From: an uncultured Lachnospiraceae bacterium
GTDB lineage: Bacteria > Bacillota > Clostridia > Lachnospirales > Lachnospiraceae
NCBI GenBank assembly: GCA_910586715.1
Contig: CAJUJG010000002.1
Span: 11,251-71,742, forward strand
DNA: 60,492 nucleotides
Reading direction: 5' to 3'
Below the pieces are notes generated by a model. It was not told the DNA's origin, searched no databases, and saw only the letters and a list, made by a program, of their open reading frames with translations. Below are positions 16,057-24,526 of this stretch, in pieces; the stretch's first letter is position 1; each line of letters begins with the position of its first letter. Position numbers and translations under genes: made by a program.

Positions 16057-16519
16057 TTTCACTTACCTCCTTCTGCACCCAACTGACTAACTCATCATAA
16101 AGACAGCTGTCCTCAAGATAGTCAACAGGTTTTTCCCACTTTGGCTCCTCACCTTTCAGTATACTTTCCAACAGCTGCCTAAAAATGACTGCAACCACAT
16201 AACTATACGCACCGTTCGCATTAAGCTGATCCAGCGCCAGCGCTTTTAACAGCCTGATTTTTACCCCTGAAGTCTTCTTTACAATATTACCGATCTCAAT
16301 ACAGTACTCAGCAGCATTAATTCTGATAGCTTCATAACTGTTCTTTAAACTGTCATACACAGCAACAGCAGAAACCCCTAATGGTGCCGGGCTAAAGTCG
16401 ACACGTTCCAACGCAGTATTCACAGCTTGGTTATAGCGCTCCAATTCATTAATATACAGATCATTCACTTTCACTACTTTCATCCTGCTCTCTACAACGG
16501 AATCTTTTACTTTTCTCAA
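16049..16519 (-). CDS. Unknown helical protein
   Basis: About 156 residues, soluble and mostly alpha-helical. A TTG is preferred because AGGGGGTGA lies 5 bases before it; an in-frame GTG three codons earlier overlaps that box. The protein has no Cys-rich, nucleotide-binding or membrane motif. Its C-terminus is acidic (ELVSWVQKEVSENE). It is encoded 13 bases after the helicase gene and overlaps the following gene, so it is likely co-translated with the helicase and could be an accessory subunit. No function can be named. Confidence 0.5.
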   Translation of the reverse strand: MRKVKDSVVESRMKVVKVNDLYINELERYNQAVNTALERVDFSPAPLGVSAVAVYDSLKNSYEAIRINAAEYCIEIGNIVKKTSGVKIRLLKALALDQLNANGAYSYVVAVIFRQLLESILKGEEPKWEKPVDYLEDSCLYDELVSWVQKEVSENE

Positions 16520-16532
16520 ACCACTCACCCCC

Positions 16533-17951
16533 TTATGCTGTAAAAGCCTGATTTATCTGCCTTAAAATTGTTACTGCCGCATCTATTACAAAAGGCACAA
16601 ACTGAAAACCTTTGGCAGACCTTTTCTTAATAGTAGAAAAGGTACGCATTGAAGCATTCTCCTGTTCTTCAGTCATGCACATTGCAATATCATAATCTGC
16701 ATGTCGTTCTATTATCTGACCACCCTGTACGTGCCCCGGCATAATCCGTTTCCCGGCTAAGGAAGCCTCACAGCCTTCTTTGCCAAACTGGTTAAGTACT
16801 AAAACGCCTATGTCTGCTGTCTTTGCAATATCCTTAGCACCTTCGTACAACTCAGTTATTACTTCATACTTGTCTTTTCGCCCCGCATACTTGCCTATTG
16901 GTACTGACTTTGCAAGTCCTGCATAATCAATAATCCAAAGCTGTGTATTACGGTTTCTCCGCAGAAAAGAATACGTATCCTTTTTAAAGTTCTCCACAAC
17001 AAGATCATCTGTACGTATTGTAATCTTTCCCCACCTGCCGCTGTCAAACAAATCAAACTTTGCAGCATTATAATATTTCCACTGCTCAGCCGATAAATTT
17101 CCTCTGTTCATCTCACTGTCAGGAATTTTTATCTCGCCACCAAACAACTGTATGATATGATGGGCAATCAGCATATTTTCCACCTCAACACTGGATAACT
17201 CAAGTTCATCGAACAGAACATCAAGACCAGCAATCATTGCAGGATATGCCCAATAACATGCCGCTACCCTGGTCTTACCTGAACCAGGTGAACCGGAAAA
17301 AGCCCACACCTGCTTAGAAAACATCCCGCCCGAATCACCATCAACACATGGTATTCCTGTATCAAACAGTTTCCTCATTGTTTCTTTCTTGTTGCTGGTT
17401 GATGTCTTTCTTCCTTCAAGGAAATCCAATTTTGCTAAAGAATTGCTGTCAAATACAGCCCTCACCCTGTCTAACGTATAAATCAATTCATCTGCCACAT
17501 CTTCAGGAGAACCTCCTGCTGACAACGACACAAACGACTCTGATATCGCAGACTGAATCTTTTCATTAAGATGTCTGTCTATATACGCCTTTGCATCAAC
17601 CTTAAATGTCCTGTCTTCCAAACCTTCCTGACAATAATCCTCAAATACTGTATGAGCCTGAGCACTGATGACCTGATAAGCCTCCTCCAATGCAACCGGA
17701 TCAGAATAATTGAAATTCTCCATCATAGGCAGCCTTACACCATACTTGCGTATGCTGCGCTTGCCTTCTGTCTCCATAAACACACTAAAATACTTAGGAT
17801 ACGCAGGTATATCTAAATCTGCACAGTAACGTAAAAACAGTAATAACAGCTTATCTACGCCGTCAAACATCTCTTCATCAAACTGATCCACAAACCAACT
17901 TAACCGGGCACATGAGTCATCCTGAGTAAACCACTTGAAAATTCCTCTCAT
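16533..17951 (-). CDS. DnaB-like replicative helicase
   Basis: A 472-residue protein. A helical N-terminal part (1-180) is joined to a RecA-type core with Walker A GSPGSGKT at 220-227, a DELELS segment near 248 that takes the place of the FSLEM motif, LWIIDYAGL (Walker B, about 340) and VLVLNQFGKEG (compare the QLxR region). It also has HVQGGQIIERHADYDIAMCM with the H4-like Gly-Gly. This order fits SF4 hexameric helicases, which unwind DNA at the fork. The N-terminal domain does not obviously match DnaB-N. A DnaC-like loader lies upstream at 19710-20333. Phage- or plasmid-type rather than host chromosomal in sequence. Confidence 0.8.
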   Translation of the reverse strand: MRGIFKWFTQDDSCARLSWFVDQFDEEMFDGVDKLLLLFLRYCADLDIPAYPKYFSVFMETEGKRSIRKYGVRLPMMENFNYSDPVALEEAYQVISAQAHTVFEDYCQEGLEDRTFKVDAKAYIDRHLNEKIQSAISESFVSLSAGGSPEDVADELIYTLDRVRAVFDSNSLAKLDFLEGRKTSTSNKKETMRKLFDTGIPCVDGDSGGMFSKQVWAFSGSPGSGKTRVAACYWAYPAMIAGLDVLFDELELSSVEVENMLIAHHIIQLFGGEIKIPDSEMNRGNLSAEQWKYYNAAKFDLFDSGRWGKITIRTDDLVVENFKKDTYSFLRRNRNTQLWIIDYAGLAKSVPIGKYAGRKDKYEVITELYEGAKDIAKTADIGVLVLNQFGKEGCEASLAGKRIMPGHVQGGQIIERHADYDIAMCMTEEQENASMRTFSTIKKRSAKGFQFVPFVIDAAVTILRQINQAFTA

Positions 17952-17985
17952 ACTCTCAATCCCTCTCTGTTTACTTTAAAACAGA

Positions 17986-18237
17986 CTATCTTGATATACT
18001 GCTGCATATACTGCGCATACCGTCTGCTGTTATATTCACTACCACTTCGTCTATCGCCGAGTAATAGCTCACAATCTTTTGACAGACATCCTGCCTTATG
18101 TCTGCCGCCAATTCTTCAAATTCATGAGTTTTCATATCCGTTATGTTTTTCTCACCCATCTTGTACATAATAAAATCATTTAGCTCACTTCGGATATTAA
18201 TATCCAAATCTTTCTGAACATCTTTTACTTCTATCAT
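17986..18237 (-). CDS. Small soluble protein of unknown function
   Basis: About 83 residues from the ATG preceded by AGGGGTGA. The longer in-frame reading upstream lies inside the lipoprotein gene and is not credible. The sequence is helical and acidic at its start (MIEVKDVQKDLDINIRSEL), with a second half that ends in Ser/Ile-rich residues. No domain is recognised. It lies between the lipoprotein gene and the helicase gene and is probably co-transcribed with both. Confidence 0.5.
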   Translation of the reverse strand: MIEVKDVQKDLDINIRSELNDFIMYKMGEKNITDMKTHEFEELAADIRQDVCQKIVSYYSAIDEVVVNITADGMRSICSSISR

Positions 18238-18241
18238 TTCA

Positions 18242-18850
18242 TCACCCCTCTTCATCCGCAAGAACAATATTACCCTCTTCATTGTAACGCAGACCCAAAG
18301 CCACATATCTTGAATCTGACATCTTTTCAGTAAGGTCATATACGTTCACTCTCATCTGTAAATACAAAATACCTGCTTTACTTACATAATAAAAAACAGG
18401 TGTATCAAAATGTGATAAATCCCCATCCCACAGACGGTCCATTTCCACGACATACCTGTTGCCATCCTTATTCAGTTTATTTTGATATAATTCCACAGCT
18501 ATCTCACGTGCAGATACTAAGCTATCGTCACTTAACACACTGTTACTCCAGTCCAAGCCGCCCTGCATACTTTTACTGCTTTCATTACTGTCACTCTTAC
18601 CTGAACTGTGGTCTGCCATGCCTGATAAATCCAACTTTAAACCCTCGAGTTTTGCATCCGGAATTGGTTCTTTTTCATCAGCTGCAACTTCACCAACCTT
18701 AACATCATTGGTATCATAAACCGTTTCCACCACCTTCGAAGATTCCTGCTCCAACGTTTCCTTCCTGACAGTCTTACCACAAGAGCAGCATACACAGCAT
18801 ACTGCTGTTGTCATCACTGCCAAACTTACAGTTATCCCTGCCTTATGCAT
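18242..18850 (-). CDS. Cys-rich-leader lipoprotein
   Basis: A 202-residue predicted lipoprotein. The signal region carries several cysteines before the lipobox (VCCVCCSCG), so the exact lipidated Cys is uncertain. A polar linker (about 25-100) with Lys, Glu and Ser is followed by a compact C-terminal domain of about 95 residues. The domain has aromatic strands (VFYYVSKAGILYLQMRVNVYDL) and a DSRYVALGLRYNEEG turn. The ATG overlaps the stop of the gene upstream, after GGAGG. The C-terminal domain fold is not recognised. It lies in the DNA-metabolism block, which is unusual for a surface protein. Confidence 0.6.
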   Translation of the reverse strand: MHKAGITVSLAVMTTAVCCVCCSCGKTVRKETLEQESSKVVETVYDTNDVKVGEVAADEKEPIPDAKLEGLKLDLSGMADHSSGKSDSNESSKSMQGGLDWSNSVLSDDSLVSAREIAVELYQNKLNKDGNRYVVEMDRLWDGDLSHFDTPVFYYVSKAGILYLQMRVNVYDLTEKMSDSRYVALGLRYNEEGNIVLADEEG

Positions 18851-19208
18851 TTCCAGCCACCTCCTTAAACGCTCTTAACTCTTTTACAATTTCATCGTAC
18901 AACCTGACAGAATCATCCTCGTATTTCTCAACCAGCATGCTTAGAACATCTTCCCAATAATTTTCATCCACGCCGGTCAGTCCTGCCAGTTTTTCTGCAT
19001 TAATAACAAAACGCTGACCTTCTTGATGAACATTATATACTACAGCCGACTTTCCTCGTAACAGCTGTTCGCACATATCAGATGAATATTTCCAATCCTG
19101 AATGCCAATAACACAGCTATTTTTTAATTCACTCATATACCCTTTCACTATCAGCTGCAGAATACTTTCGTCCGGCATAATAACGTCACTAAAATATAGC
19201 TGTTTCAT
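18843..19208 (-). CDS. Unknown acidic soluble protein
   Basis: A 121-residue protein, AGGAGG before the ATG. It has no signal peptide. It contains two Cys, a strand pair (VIGIQDWKYS and SAVVYNVHQEGQRFVI) and a C-terminal amphipathic helix. The fold looks alpha/beta. It overlaps the lipoprotein gene by 8 bases and follows the RNase HI gene by 9 bases, so it belongs to the same operon. No family assignment is possible from the sequence alone. Confidence 0.5.
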   Translation of the reverse strand: MKQLYFSDVIMPDESILQLIVKGYMSELKNSCVIGIQDWKYSSDMCEQLLRGKSAVVYNVHQEGQRFVINAEKLAGLTGVDENYWEDVLSMLVEKYEDDSVRLYDEIVKELRAFKEVAGNA

Positions 19209-19217
19209 GAAAACCTC

Positions 19218-19697
19218 CTACATCTCTATTTCAGGCTGGATTTTATTACTCAGACTGCTTGGTATGCATCCGTTCGCTACAGCATCTGCCAGTTCATTCC
19301 ACTTATTGCCAGTATGAGCTGTAACCTTATGAAAAATAATTTTAACTTGTGGATGCTCCCTGCGAAGTTTGATTATTATATTGTGATACATCTTAGAGCT
19401 CTCTTTCCATGTTGACTTAGGTGACCACTCATCCACAAAAGCACTCACCCCTTTATAATCATGAAATACATTAAGAGTGCCCTCCTCACCTATCAGACCT
19501 AACCCAGCCCCTATTGCACACATTGCCGCCATAAGCTCTCCGCCATGATTTCTGCCTTCAACCAAATATGCTTTCTTCGAGAAATACCTCTGGAGCATGA
19601 CAACCTCATCATCTTCACTGACAAAAACTGCACCACCATACGTCGTACTTTTATCATTCTTAGACCAACTGCCATCTGTATAAATATTTAATGTCAT
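19218..19697 (-). CDS. rnhA: RNase HI
   Basis: A 159-residue enzyme that cuts the RNA strand of RNA-DNA hybrids. The four-acid active site is in place: Asp8 in NIYTDGSWSK, Glu54 in NHGGELMAAM, Asp80 in VFHDYKGVS, and Asp138 in the late motif HTGNKWNELADAVA, with His128 on the flexible loop. The GG-E and NxLAD-like spacings are typical of prokaryotic RNase HI; the basic handle region is short. The likely role is primer removal or R-loop control during element replication. GGGAGG precedes the ATG. Loader and helicase genes lie on either side. Confidence 0.85.
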   Translation of the reverse strand: MTLNIYTDGSWSKNDKSTTYGGAVFVSEDDEVVMLQRYFSKKAYLVEGRNHGGELMAAMCAIGAGLGLIGEEGTLNVFHDYKGVSAFVDEWSPKSTWKESSKMYHNIIIKLRREHPQVKIIFHKVTAHTGNKWNELADAVANGCIPSSLSNKIQPEIEM

Positions 19698-19709
19698 ACA
19701 CTACCTCCC

Positions 19710-20333
19710 TTACTTAAATGACTTAACCAATAGCGAATTAAAACTCCCATCACCCACTATGTATTTTATTTTCCCAAATCTGTCTTGAGCTTCGATATCC
19801 TTGTATTCACCGTTAAACATAAAAACAGTGGAGCCGTTATTTCTAACCCTGCGTTCTATAATCGTTGACATGGTTTCTGAGAATTTATTTGGCAAGTCCA
19901 TCGGAAGCTTTATGATTGCTACCGGGGCACTGCTCAACAACTCAGCCGCGGTTCTATCTTCCTGATAATAATTCAGCATAAGTTCTCTCGCCTGCATCAA
20001 ATCCATTAATTCCGGAACTCTTGCACCACTACTATACAATAATCCGTATACTGTATAAGCCCACACTGTTTTCCCGGAATTTGCAGGAGCACATAATAAT
20101 ACATTTAAATTTAATATAGCAGCTTGACGCGTCAGCCTGTCTTTCAACGCTTCCATATACTTACCATACTCGTCAGTTATGTCAGGACGCACAAGTTCTT
20201 TATCAAACATCACGCCTTGATACTGCAGCGGTATTTTCATACTTGTCGGTAATATTACTGTCCTGCCCGTGCCACAGCTACACCTCTCACCCGTGGCAGT
20301 TATGCCCGTACCGCCACACTTTAAACAGCTCAT
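19710..20333 (-). CDS. DnaC/IstB-like AAA+ helicase loader
   Basis: A 207-residue protein. The N-terminus has a CxxC...CxC zinc motif (Cys3, 6, 18, 20), common in loader proteins of phages and plasmids. A P-loop at 82-89 (APANSGKT) is followed by a helix, a weak Walker B region (VAIIKLPMD, about 138) and a sensor-like stretch (STVFMFNGEY). Such proteins deliver DnaB-type helicase to the origin; the helicase here is encoded at 16533-17951. Compared with DnaC the usual DExH acidic residues are poorly kept. It overlaps the gene upstream by 4 bases. Confidence 0.75.
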   Translation of the reverse strand: MSCLKCGGTGITATGERCSCGTGRTVILPTSMKIPLQYQGVMFDKELVRPDITDEYGKYMEALKDRLTRQAAILNLNVLLCAPANSGKTVWAYTVYGLLYSSGARVPELMDLMQARELMLNYYQEDRTAAELLSSAPVAIIKLPMDLPNKFSETMSTIIERRVRNNGSTVFMFNGEYKDIEAQDRFGKIKYIVGDGSFNSLLVKSFK

Positions 20334-20674
20334 ATACCCACCTTCAATCCACTAAGCACTTTTTTCAGTTCTTCATATTCGCCTTTCTTATAATAGTACA
20401 GTATCTTTGCAGCTTCATCCGGATATATCTCACACAGCAACTGCACCTTCTTCATCGTCAGGTTATCAACGTCATAAATCGGATTTATCACTGCTAATGA
20501 TACCAACTGTTTAATAATACCCCGCGGTGTGTTGTCCGTTATGTCAATATTCACAGCTTCCCACTTTGTTGTAGCAATAAAAGGATGATATTCTTTACTG
20601 GCAAACGATCTAAAATCAATCTTATAGTTCGTAATACTATCCGGAATATCCCTGTCTGTTATCCAAAGCACCAT
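20330..20674 (-). CDS. Unknown small soluble protein
   Basis: About 114 residues from the ATG preceded by AAGGGGG at 9 bases; longer readings lie in the intergenic region without a ribosome site. The protein starts with MVLWITDRDIPDSI and contains a mixed alpha/beta pattern and a Lys-rich C-terminus (YYYKKGEYEELKKVLSG). It has no recognisable domain. It overlaps the DnaC-like gene by 4 bases (ATGA-type coupling), so it is probably made in equal amounts to the loader. A replication accessory role is inference. Confidence 0.5.
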   Translation of the reverse strand: MVLWITDRDIPDSITNYKIDFRSFASKEYHPFIATTKWEAVNIDITDNTPRGIIKQLVSLAVINPIYDVDNLTMKKVQLLCEIYPDEAAKILYYYKKGEYEELKKVLSGLKVGI

Positions 20675-20688
20675 AAGTATTTTCCCCC

Positions 20689-21234
20689 TTACTTTATCAT
20701 ACCCTGGTACAGTATCTCGGCAATACACGCTGTAACTTCACTGCACCCTAATTCATATGCTACAACTGCAAGCACAAACAGCCTCTTTTCCCAACAGTTG
20801 TTGATAACCCCAAGCTTAGTTTTTATGGCTGCAATATTCTCCTCAACCTGCGGCAGGTAATGCTCACGCTGCATTGCCACAAGCGTAGTCTTTAAACTTG
20901 TCTCTTCAAAGCCAAGATAATTAATGTCACTTAACGATATCTCATTTGCAGCCTTATATCTGACAAGCTGCGCATAACCGCATAGTTTTGAATGAATCCG
21001 CGCTATGTTATCGATAAACAGCACCACTGCTTTACGGGACTCACTCATCGTAAGCTCATCTGCATCTACCTTATAAGACAGCACATCTATTTGGTACTGT
21101 CTGCTTACACGCGTTTTTACATTTTTTACCAGTACATCGATATCCCTCTCCTCAAAATCAGAACCGTCAACCTGAAATGCAACTTCCAACTCCCTAATAA
21201 GGGCGTGCAAATCATAACAATCAGCTATCTTCAT
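20689..21234 (-). CDS. Unknown soluble helical protein
   Basis: A 181-residue helical protein without signal or membrane segments. It has an acidic N-terminal third (FEERDIDVLVKNVKTRV), a central region with MSESRKAVVLFIDNIARIHSK, and a C-terminal helix ending in Gly-Cys-Ser. The composition would suit a protein-protein adaptor. The gene is between two other unknown genes upstream of the loader. No family was recognised. Confidence 0.5.
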   Translation of the reverse strand: MKIADCYDLHALIRELEVAFQVDGSDFEERDIDVLVKNVKTRVSRQYQIDVLSYKVDADELTMSESRKAVVLFIDNIARIHSKLCGYAQLVRYKAANEISLSDINYLGFEETSLKTTLVAMQREHYLPQVEENIAAIKTKLGVINNCWEKRLFVLAVVAYELGCSEVTACIAEILYQGMIK

Positions 21235-21253
21235 ACCTAACCTCCTACTTCAA

Positions 21254-21679
21254 TTAGTACTGTCCAAAGTAATACCCCTTACTTACACATACATTGATAA
21301 TCCTCTGAAGCAGCGTATTCAGCCGCATAGAGTAAGCAAACTCATGTTCTGTATCGTAATACATTCCTGCATCCAAATACAGAAGATGCAATGCTGTCTC
21401 AATTTTACTTATCAACAGTTCCTTTGTTTCCAAATCAGTCATTTCAAAGGCATCATCCGACAATATTTCCATAATCAGATTATCCGCCTCAACTAAATTT
21501 GTCCGTATTTCACAGTGCCTTAAATTTATACCTATAAGCTTCTGCTGCGCCTGCATAATATAATGCTGGACAGCTATTAAACTATTTCGGTCTATTTGGC
21601 TGCGTGTATCCACGTCCAACTGGGGTTCCACGCGTTCCAAAACCGCCAATGCCATTAATACGTTGTTATCAGCTGCCAT
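21254..21679 (-). CDS. Unknown helical protein
   Basis: About 141 residues. The ATG is taken after a GGTTGGTGGGA stretch; an upstream in-frame TTG and GTG are possible. The sequence is alpha-helical with several Leu/Met-rich amphipathic segments (IAVQHYIMQAQQKLIGINLRH, LETKELLISKIETALHLLYL), typical of four-helix or coiled-coil proteins. It overlaps the end of the upstream two-TM gene by 11 bases. No motif indicates its function. Confidence 0.5.
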   Translation of the reverse strand: MAADNNVLMALAVLERVEPQLDVDTRSQIDRNSLIAVQHYIMQAQQKLIGINLRHCEIRTNLVEADNLIMEILSDDAFEMTDLETKELLISKIETALHLLYLDAGMYYDTEHEFAYSMRLNTLLQRIINVCVSKGYYFGQY

Positions 21680-21989
21680 TCCCACCAACCTGCCTTTCCT
21701 TTAAATTAATACCCAACCGCTTCCTGACTGCTTTTATAACTGACATGTTAATGCAGTTCATAAAAGTCAAGTATGCCGACATGAATACTGCCGGCAATGC
21801 TTCCTGCCATGTTATAAATGCTGGAAGCTCCATAATCCGAAGTACAACACTGACACATAAAAAAATTACGCATGCTATAAATACTTCTTTTAACCGTTTC
21901 CCTCTTGTTGCACTAATACTGCTGATACAGTCCTCAATACAGTCCATACATGAATTTATTAAAGTTTCCGCTATAACCTGCCATTCCAT
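21669..21989 (-). CDS. Small two-TM protein
   Basis: A 106-residue membrane protein. An N-terminal soluble part of about 33 residues with four Cys leads to a helix at about 36-55 (FIACVIFLCVSVVLRI) and a second at about 63-85, then a basic tail (KAVRKRLGINLKERQ). The basic tail should face the cytoplasm. It may anchor cytosolic partners at the secretion machine. AAGGG-rich site before the ATG. It lies at the border between the T4SS-like block and the replication block. Confidence 0.5.
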   Translation of the reverse strand: MEWQVIAETLINSCMDCIEDCISSISATRGKRLKEVFIACVIFLCVSVVLRIMELPAFITWQEALPAVFMSAYLTFMNCINMSVIKAVRKRLGINLKERQVGGNGS

Positions 21990-22023
21990 TTATATACATC
22001 CCTTCCTGTAAATGCCAAACATG

Positions 22024-22416
22024 TTAGTTACCACTTCCCTCATTTATATATGTAAACGGTATATAACTTTTTTCATAAGCACTGGCTATGCTTGTGAACA
22101 TTCCCGCTGTCTCATAATACATGCGTATATACAGACCGTCTTTCTGTAGGATAACATCCACTTCATTCTCTGTATCTGTTTCTTGATATACACTGTAACC
22201 GTCCGATTTCATATTTTGCACTATCAAAGAAACAGTAGACAAATCACACATCATCTTATTTGAATCTGTAATAACATAAAATCTGTATCTGCTGTCATCA
22301 TTTAACAGCGCAGCCTTACATTCAACAGATATATTCGGATACACCTTTTCCACGTACTTAAATCCGGCAAAGGCAAATGCCACTGACAACATAAACAGCC
22401 AAATCCGCTGTTTCAC
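22024..22416 (-). CDS. Single-pass membrane protein of the T4SS-like block
   Basis: A 130-residue protein with an N-terminal membrane helix or uncleaved signal (about 5-21) and a soluble outside domain. The domain has strands around RYRFYVITDSNK, VDVILQKDGLYIRMYYET and a C-terminal YIPFTYI. It directly abuts the previous gene (22417), so both are co-translated. Its layout (short tail, one helix, about 100-residue domain) recalls VirB8/TcpC-like proteins of Gram-positive conjugation systems, but the sequence is too divergent to call. Confidence 0.5.
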   Translation of the reverse strand: MKQRIWLFMLSVAFAFAGFKYVEKVYPNISVECKAALLNDDSRYRFYVITDSNKMMCDLSTVSLIVQNMKSDGYSVYQETDTENEVDVILQKDGLYIRMYYETAGMFTSIASAYEKSYIPFTYINEGSGN

Positions 22417-22827
22417 TCATGACACCCACCTTTCCAGCTCTTCGCCTTTGTAAAAAACACGTATCTTACCTGTTTCTTTATCCCTATACACGTCAACGTG
22501 GATTTTCTTTAACGCCTCTAAATTCGCAGGTTCCACGAACTCCTCCAAAGTCCACGTAAGCTCTATATAACCAAATTCCATCCTGACCTTATCACCTTTT
22601 ATGAAGAGTTTTATGTCTTCCACATTCTCAACTCCGATTTGGTCGTAGGTATCTACCAGTTCACCCTTTCTGTTAAAATGTTCATAGATAAACTCAATAT
22701 TATCTGCGGTTGCATTATTTTTCACATTATTCTGGATAAACCAATATGCAAACACCACTAACAGTATGAGAAATGGAATTACTCCTATTTTTCCTACTTT
22801 AACTACCCTGCTCTTAGTACTTGCCAT
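22417..22827 (-). CDS. Single-pass membrane protein of the T4SS-like block
   Basis: About 136 residues from the ATG after GGAGG at 8 bases; the ATG two codons earlier is too close to the site. A basic N-terminus leads to a membrane helix at about 15-32 (IGVIPFLILLVVFAYWF) and an outside domain with LIKG-type strands and a C-terminal VDVYRDKETGKIRVFYKG hairpin. Position and layout resemble those of small channel-associated proteins. No domain is certain. It abuts the next gene without a gap. Confidence 0.5.
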   Translation of the reverse strand: MASTKSRVVKVGKIGVIPFLILLVVFAYWFIQNNVKNNATADNIEFIYEHFNRKGELVDTYDQIGVENVEDIKLFIKGDKVRMEFGYIELTWTLEEFVEPANLEALKKIHVDVYRDKETGKIRVFYKGEELERWVS

Positions 22828-22860
22828 ATACATTTCCTCCTTCCTGAGTATAACTTACAG

Positions 22861-23034
22861 CTATTGCCTGTAAATAATTGTAGAATCATCGCTGCTATCA
22901 TTTCCCTCAAAATCATCAGAGCTCCATAAATAGTCCATGTACGACTTACAACCCTTTATCCTGTCATAAAGAAACACAGCAGCCGCTATTACAGCTACAG
23001 CCAAAACACCAACTCGAACTTTTTTATTCTTCAT
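22861..23034 (-). CDS. Mini single-TM protein (57 residues)
   Basis: A short frame preceded by AGGAGGTG at 8 bases. It encodes a basic start (MKNKKVRVG), one membrane helix (about 9-23), and an acidic tail rich in Ser and Asp. The gene starts 14 bases after the stop of the upstream gene and fills the gap to the next, which supports its reality. A small hairpin (TTACAG/CTGTAA) spans its stop codon. Function unknown. Confidence 0.55.
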   Translation of the reverse strand: MKNKKVRVGVLAVAVIAAAVFLYDRIKGCKSYMDYLWSSDDFEGNDSSDDSTIIYRQ

Positions 23035-23047
23035 GTCTGCACACCTC

Positions 23048-23593
23048 CTACCATTCTATAAATTCGTCAACAAATATTTCATCTCCTTCAACGATTACAT
23101 CATATACATGTTCGTCGTCCGCGAATGTATAATAGTACTCTGCATCACCTGCATAATTACATACAAGGTCTGAAGCCAGAAGACCGCCTTCACTATCGTC
23201 AGACTTAAAAGGCTGCACATATACATAACCCGAAAATCCCTCAGCCAGCATGTAATCCATTGCACGTATAAAATTGTCATCATCCAAAAACTCAGCCGCA
23301 TAGTCTGACAACTCCAAAGTCTTATACCTCACATATTCTTTCTCAACAAACTCAAGTGTATCAGTTTCTGTGTTGCTTAATTTCTGACCTACCGTCTCTG
23401 TTTCCGTAACAGTATCAAATAATGTCTGCATTTCTTCTGTATCTTCCTGACTGTTTATTTCAGAAATATACTCACTTACACTTTCATTTGCCCCATTATT
23501 CCGACGTACATACATCAAACCCAACAATCCTACGGCAACAATAACCGCACACGCCAACAAAATAATAACTATATTCTTATTCCCGCTTTTCAT
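23048..23593 (-). CDS. Single-pass membrane protein with acidic outside domain
   Basis: A 181-residue protein. Basic N-terminus, membrane helix at about 8-28, then a long acidic linker rich in Glu and Thr, and a C-terminal domain of about 90 residues. That domain is aromatic and acidic (YAAEFLDDDNF, GYVYVQPF, YYYTFADDEHVYDVIV) and probably beta-rich. The 176-residue protein at 25985 has the same layout, which may indicate distant kinship. GGGGG-type site before the ATG. It follows directly on the C39-like peptidase gene. Role unknown; position suggests the extracellular face of the secretion apparatus. Confidence 0.5.
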   Translation of the reverse strand: MKSGNKNIVIILLACAVIVAVGLLGLMYVRRNNGANESVSEYISEINSQEDTEEMQTLFDTVTETETVGQKLSNTETDTLEFVEKEYVRYKTLELSDYAAEFLDDDNFIRAMDYMLAEGFSGYVYVQPFKSDDSEGGLLASDLVCNYAGDAEYYYTFADDEHVYDVIVEGDEIFVDEFIEW

Positions 23594-23605
23594 ACTTCTA
23601 CCCCC

Positions 23606-24526
23606 TCAATATTCATACGCATGATTTAACAATCGGTCTACTTCATCTGCATTGCAGGCTGTTACTTTGCAGTTTAACAGCTGATACGCCTTACTGCTTG
23701 AATCATATCCAGTTATAACAAACCAATGTTCCCCTGTCATTGACACAATCCGTTTTGAATCCCCCTGCGCATGTACCAAATACACGGATCCTTTTGTAAG
23801 ATTTGTTCTGTTCGGTTTCCCACTATCCATTAATGTTCTCCCGTTATAGCTGTTTGCGATACCCGATGGTGTACATGCTGCACCGTTTGCATACTTTTTC
23901 CCGGAATCATTGCCAACACAAGGCAACTTTTCACTAACAGAATACTTACCTGCACTATTATAACTGACGGAATAACCGACTGCTTTCAAAAGCTGGGATA
24001 CCGTTACAACGTTGTCAGACTTTGCAGACAGCATAGCGGAAATTGCAAACCACATGCATCCCGCACTAGACATTGAAGAACCACTTCCGCTTACTACATC
24101 CCCCCACCATTTACTGCTTTGATTCTCTACCACAAAAAACCTGCCGTTTACCCCTACAACCTTCCATGCTGCAGGCTGTTTATTATTCCTGCTTGCTGCC
24201 GCATTTAATGCTGCCTCCGCCTCTTTCTTTGTCTTATAACCTAACGTTCCATTTTTGCGCTTATCCCCTCCTCCGCCTTTATTTCTTACACTGTCCGGAC
24301 TATCCTCTGACGTCACATCCGCATTGTTATAATAAGCATCATAAAAATCCTCATAAAACTTATCCTTACTGTTACCAATAGTTGTTCTGTCAACTAAAGA
24401 CAAATAATCACTTAACACTTCCGTCATCCCGCTTTCTATAGATACTGACATATACACGACAACAGATACTGCAATAACAACTAATGACACAGCCAATGCT
24501 ACTTTCACTATCATAAACTTATTCAA
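23606..24526 (-). CDS. Membrane-anchored C39-like cysteine peptidase
   Basis: About 306 residues from a TTG placed 7 bases after GGAGG. A membrane helix (about 5-27) is followed by a module at about 41-84 (DYLSLVD, then IGNSKDKFYEDFY and AYY) that is almost repeated in the product of 26521-27519. A Gly/Lys linker leads to the enzyme domain: a Cys in SAGCMWFAISAML (about 157), a His in TGEHWFVITGYD (about 267) and Asn in LLNCKV (about 285). This Cys-His-Asn order and spacing fit the C39/papain-like peptidase fold. Likely task: cutting cell-wall peptides or secreted partners for the T4SS. Catalysis is not proven. Confidence 0.6.
   Translation of the reverse strand: MNKFMIVKVALAVSLVVIAVSVVVYMSVSIESGMTEVLSDYLSLVDRTTIGNSKDKFYEDFYDAYYNNADVTSEDSPDSVRNKGGGGDKRKNGTLGYKTKKEAEAALNAAASRNNKQPAAWKVVGVNGRFFVVENQSSKWWGDVVSGSGSSMSSAGCMWFAISAMLSAKSDNVVTVSQLLKAVGYSVSYNSAGKYSVSEKLPCVGNDSGKKYANGAACTPSGIANSYNGRTLMDSGKPNRTNLTKGSVYLVHAQGDSKRIVSMTGEHWFVITGYDSSSKAYQLLNCKVTACNADEVDRLLNHAYEY

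Noticed and set aside
21604..22011. Plus-strand frame of 135 codons
   Set aside because: Antisense to two co-directional genes that have good ribosome sites and overlapping ends; no site or known motif of its own.
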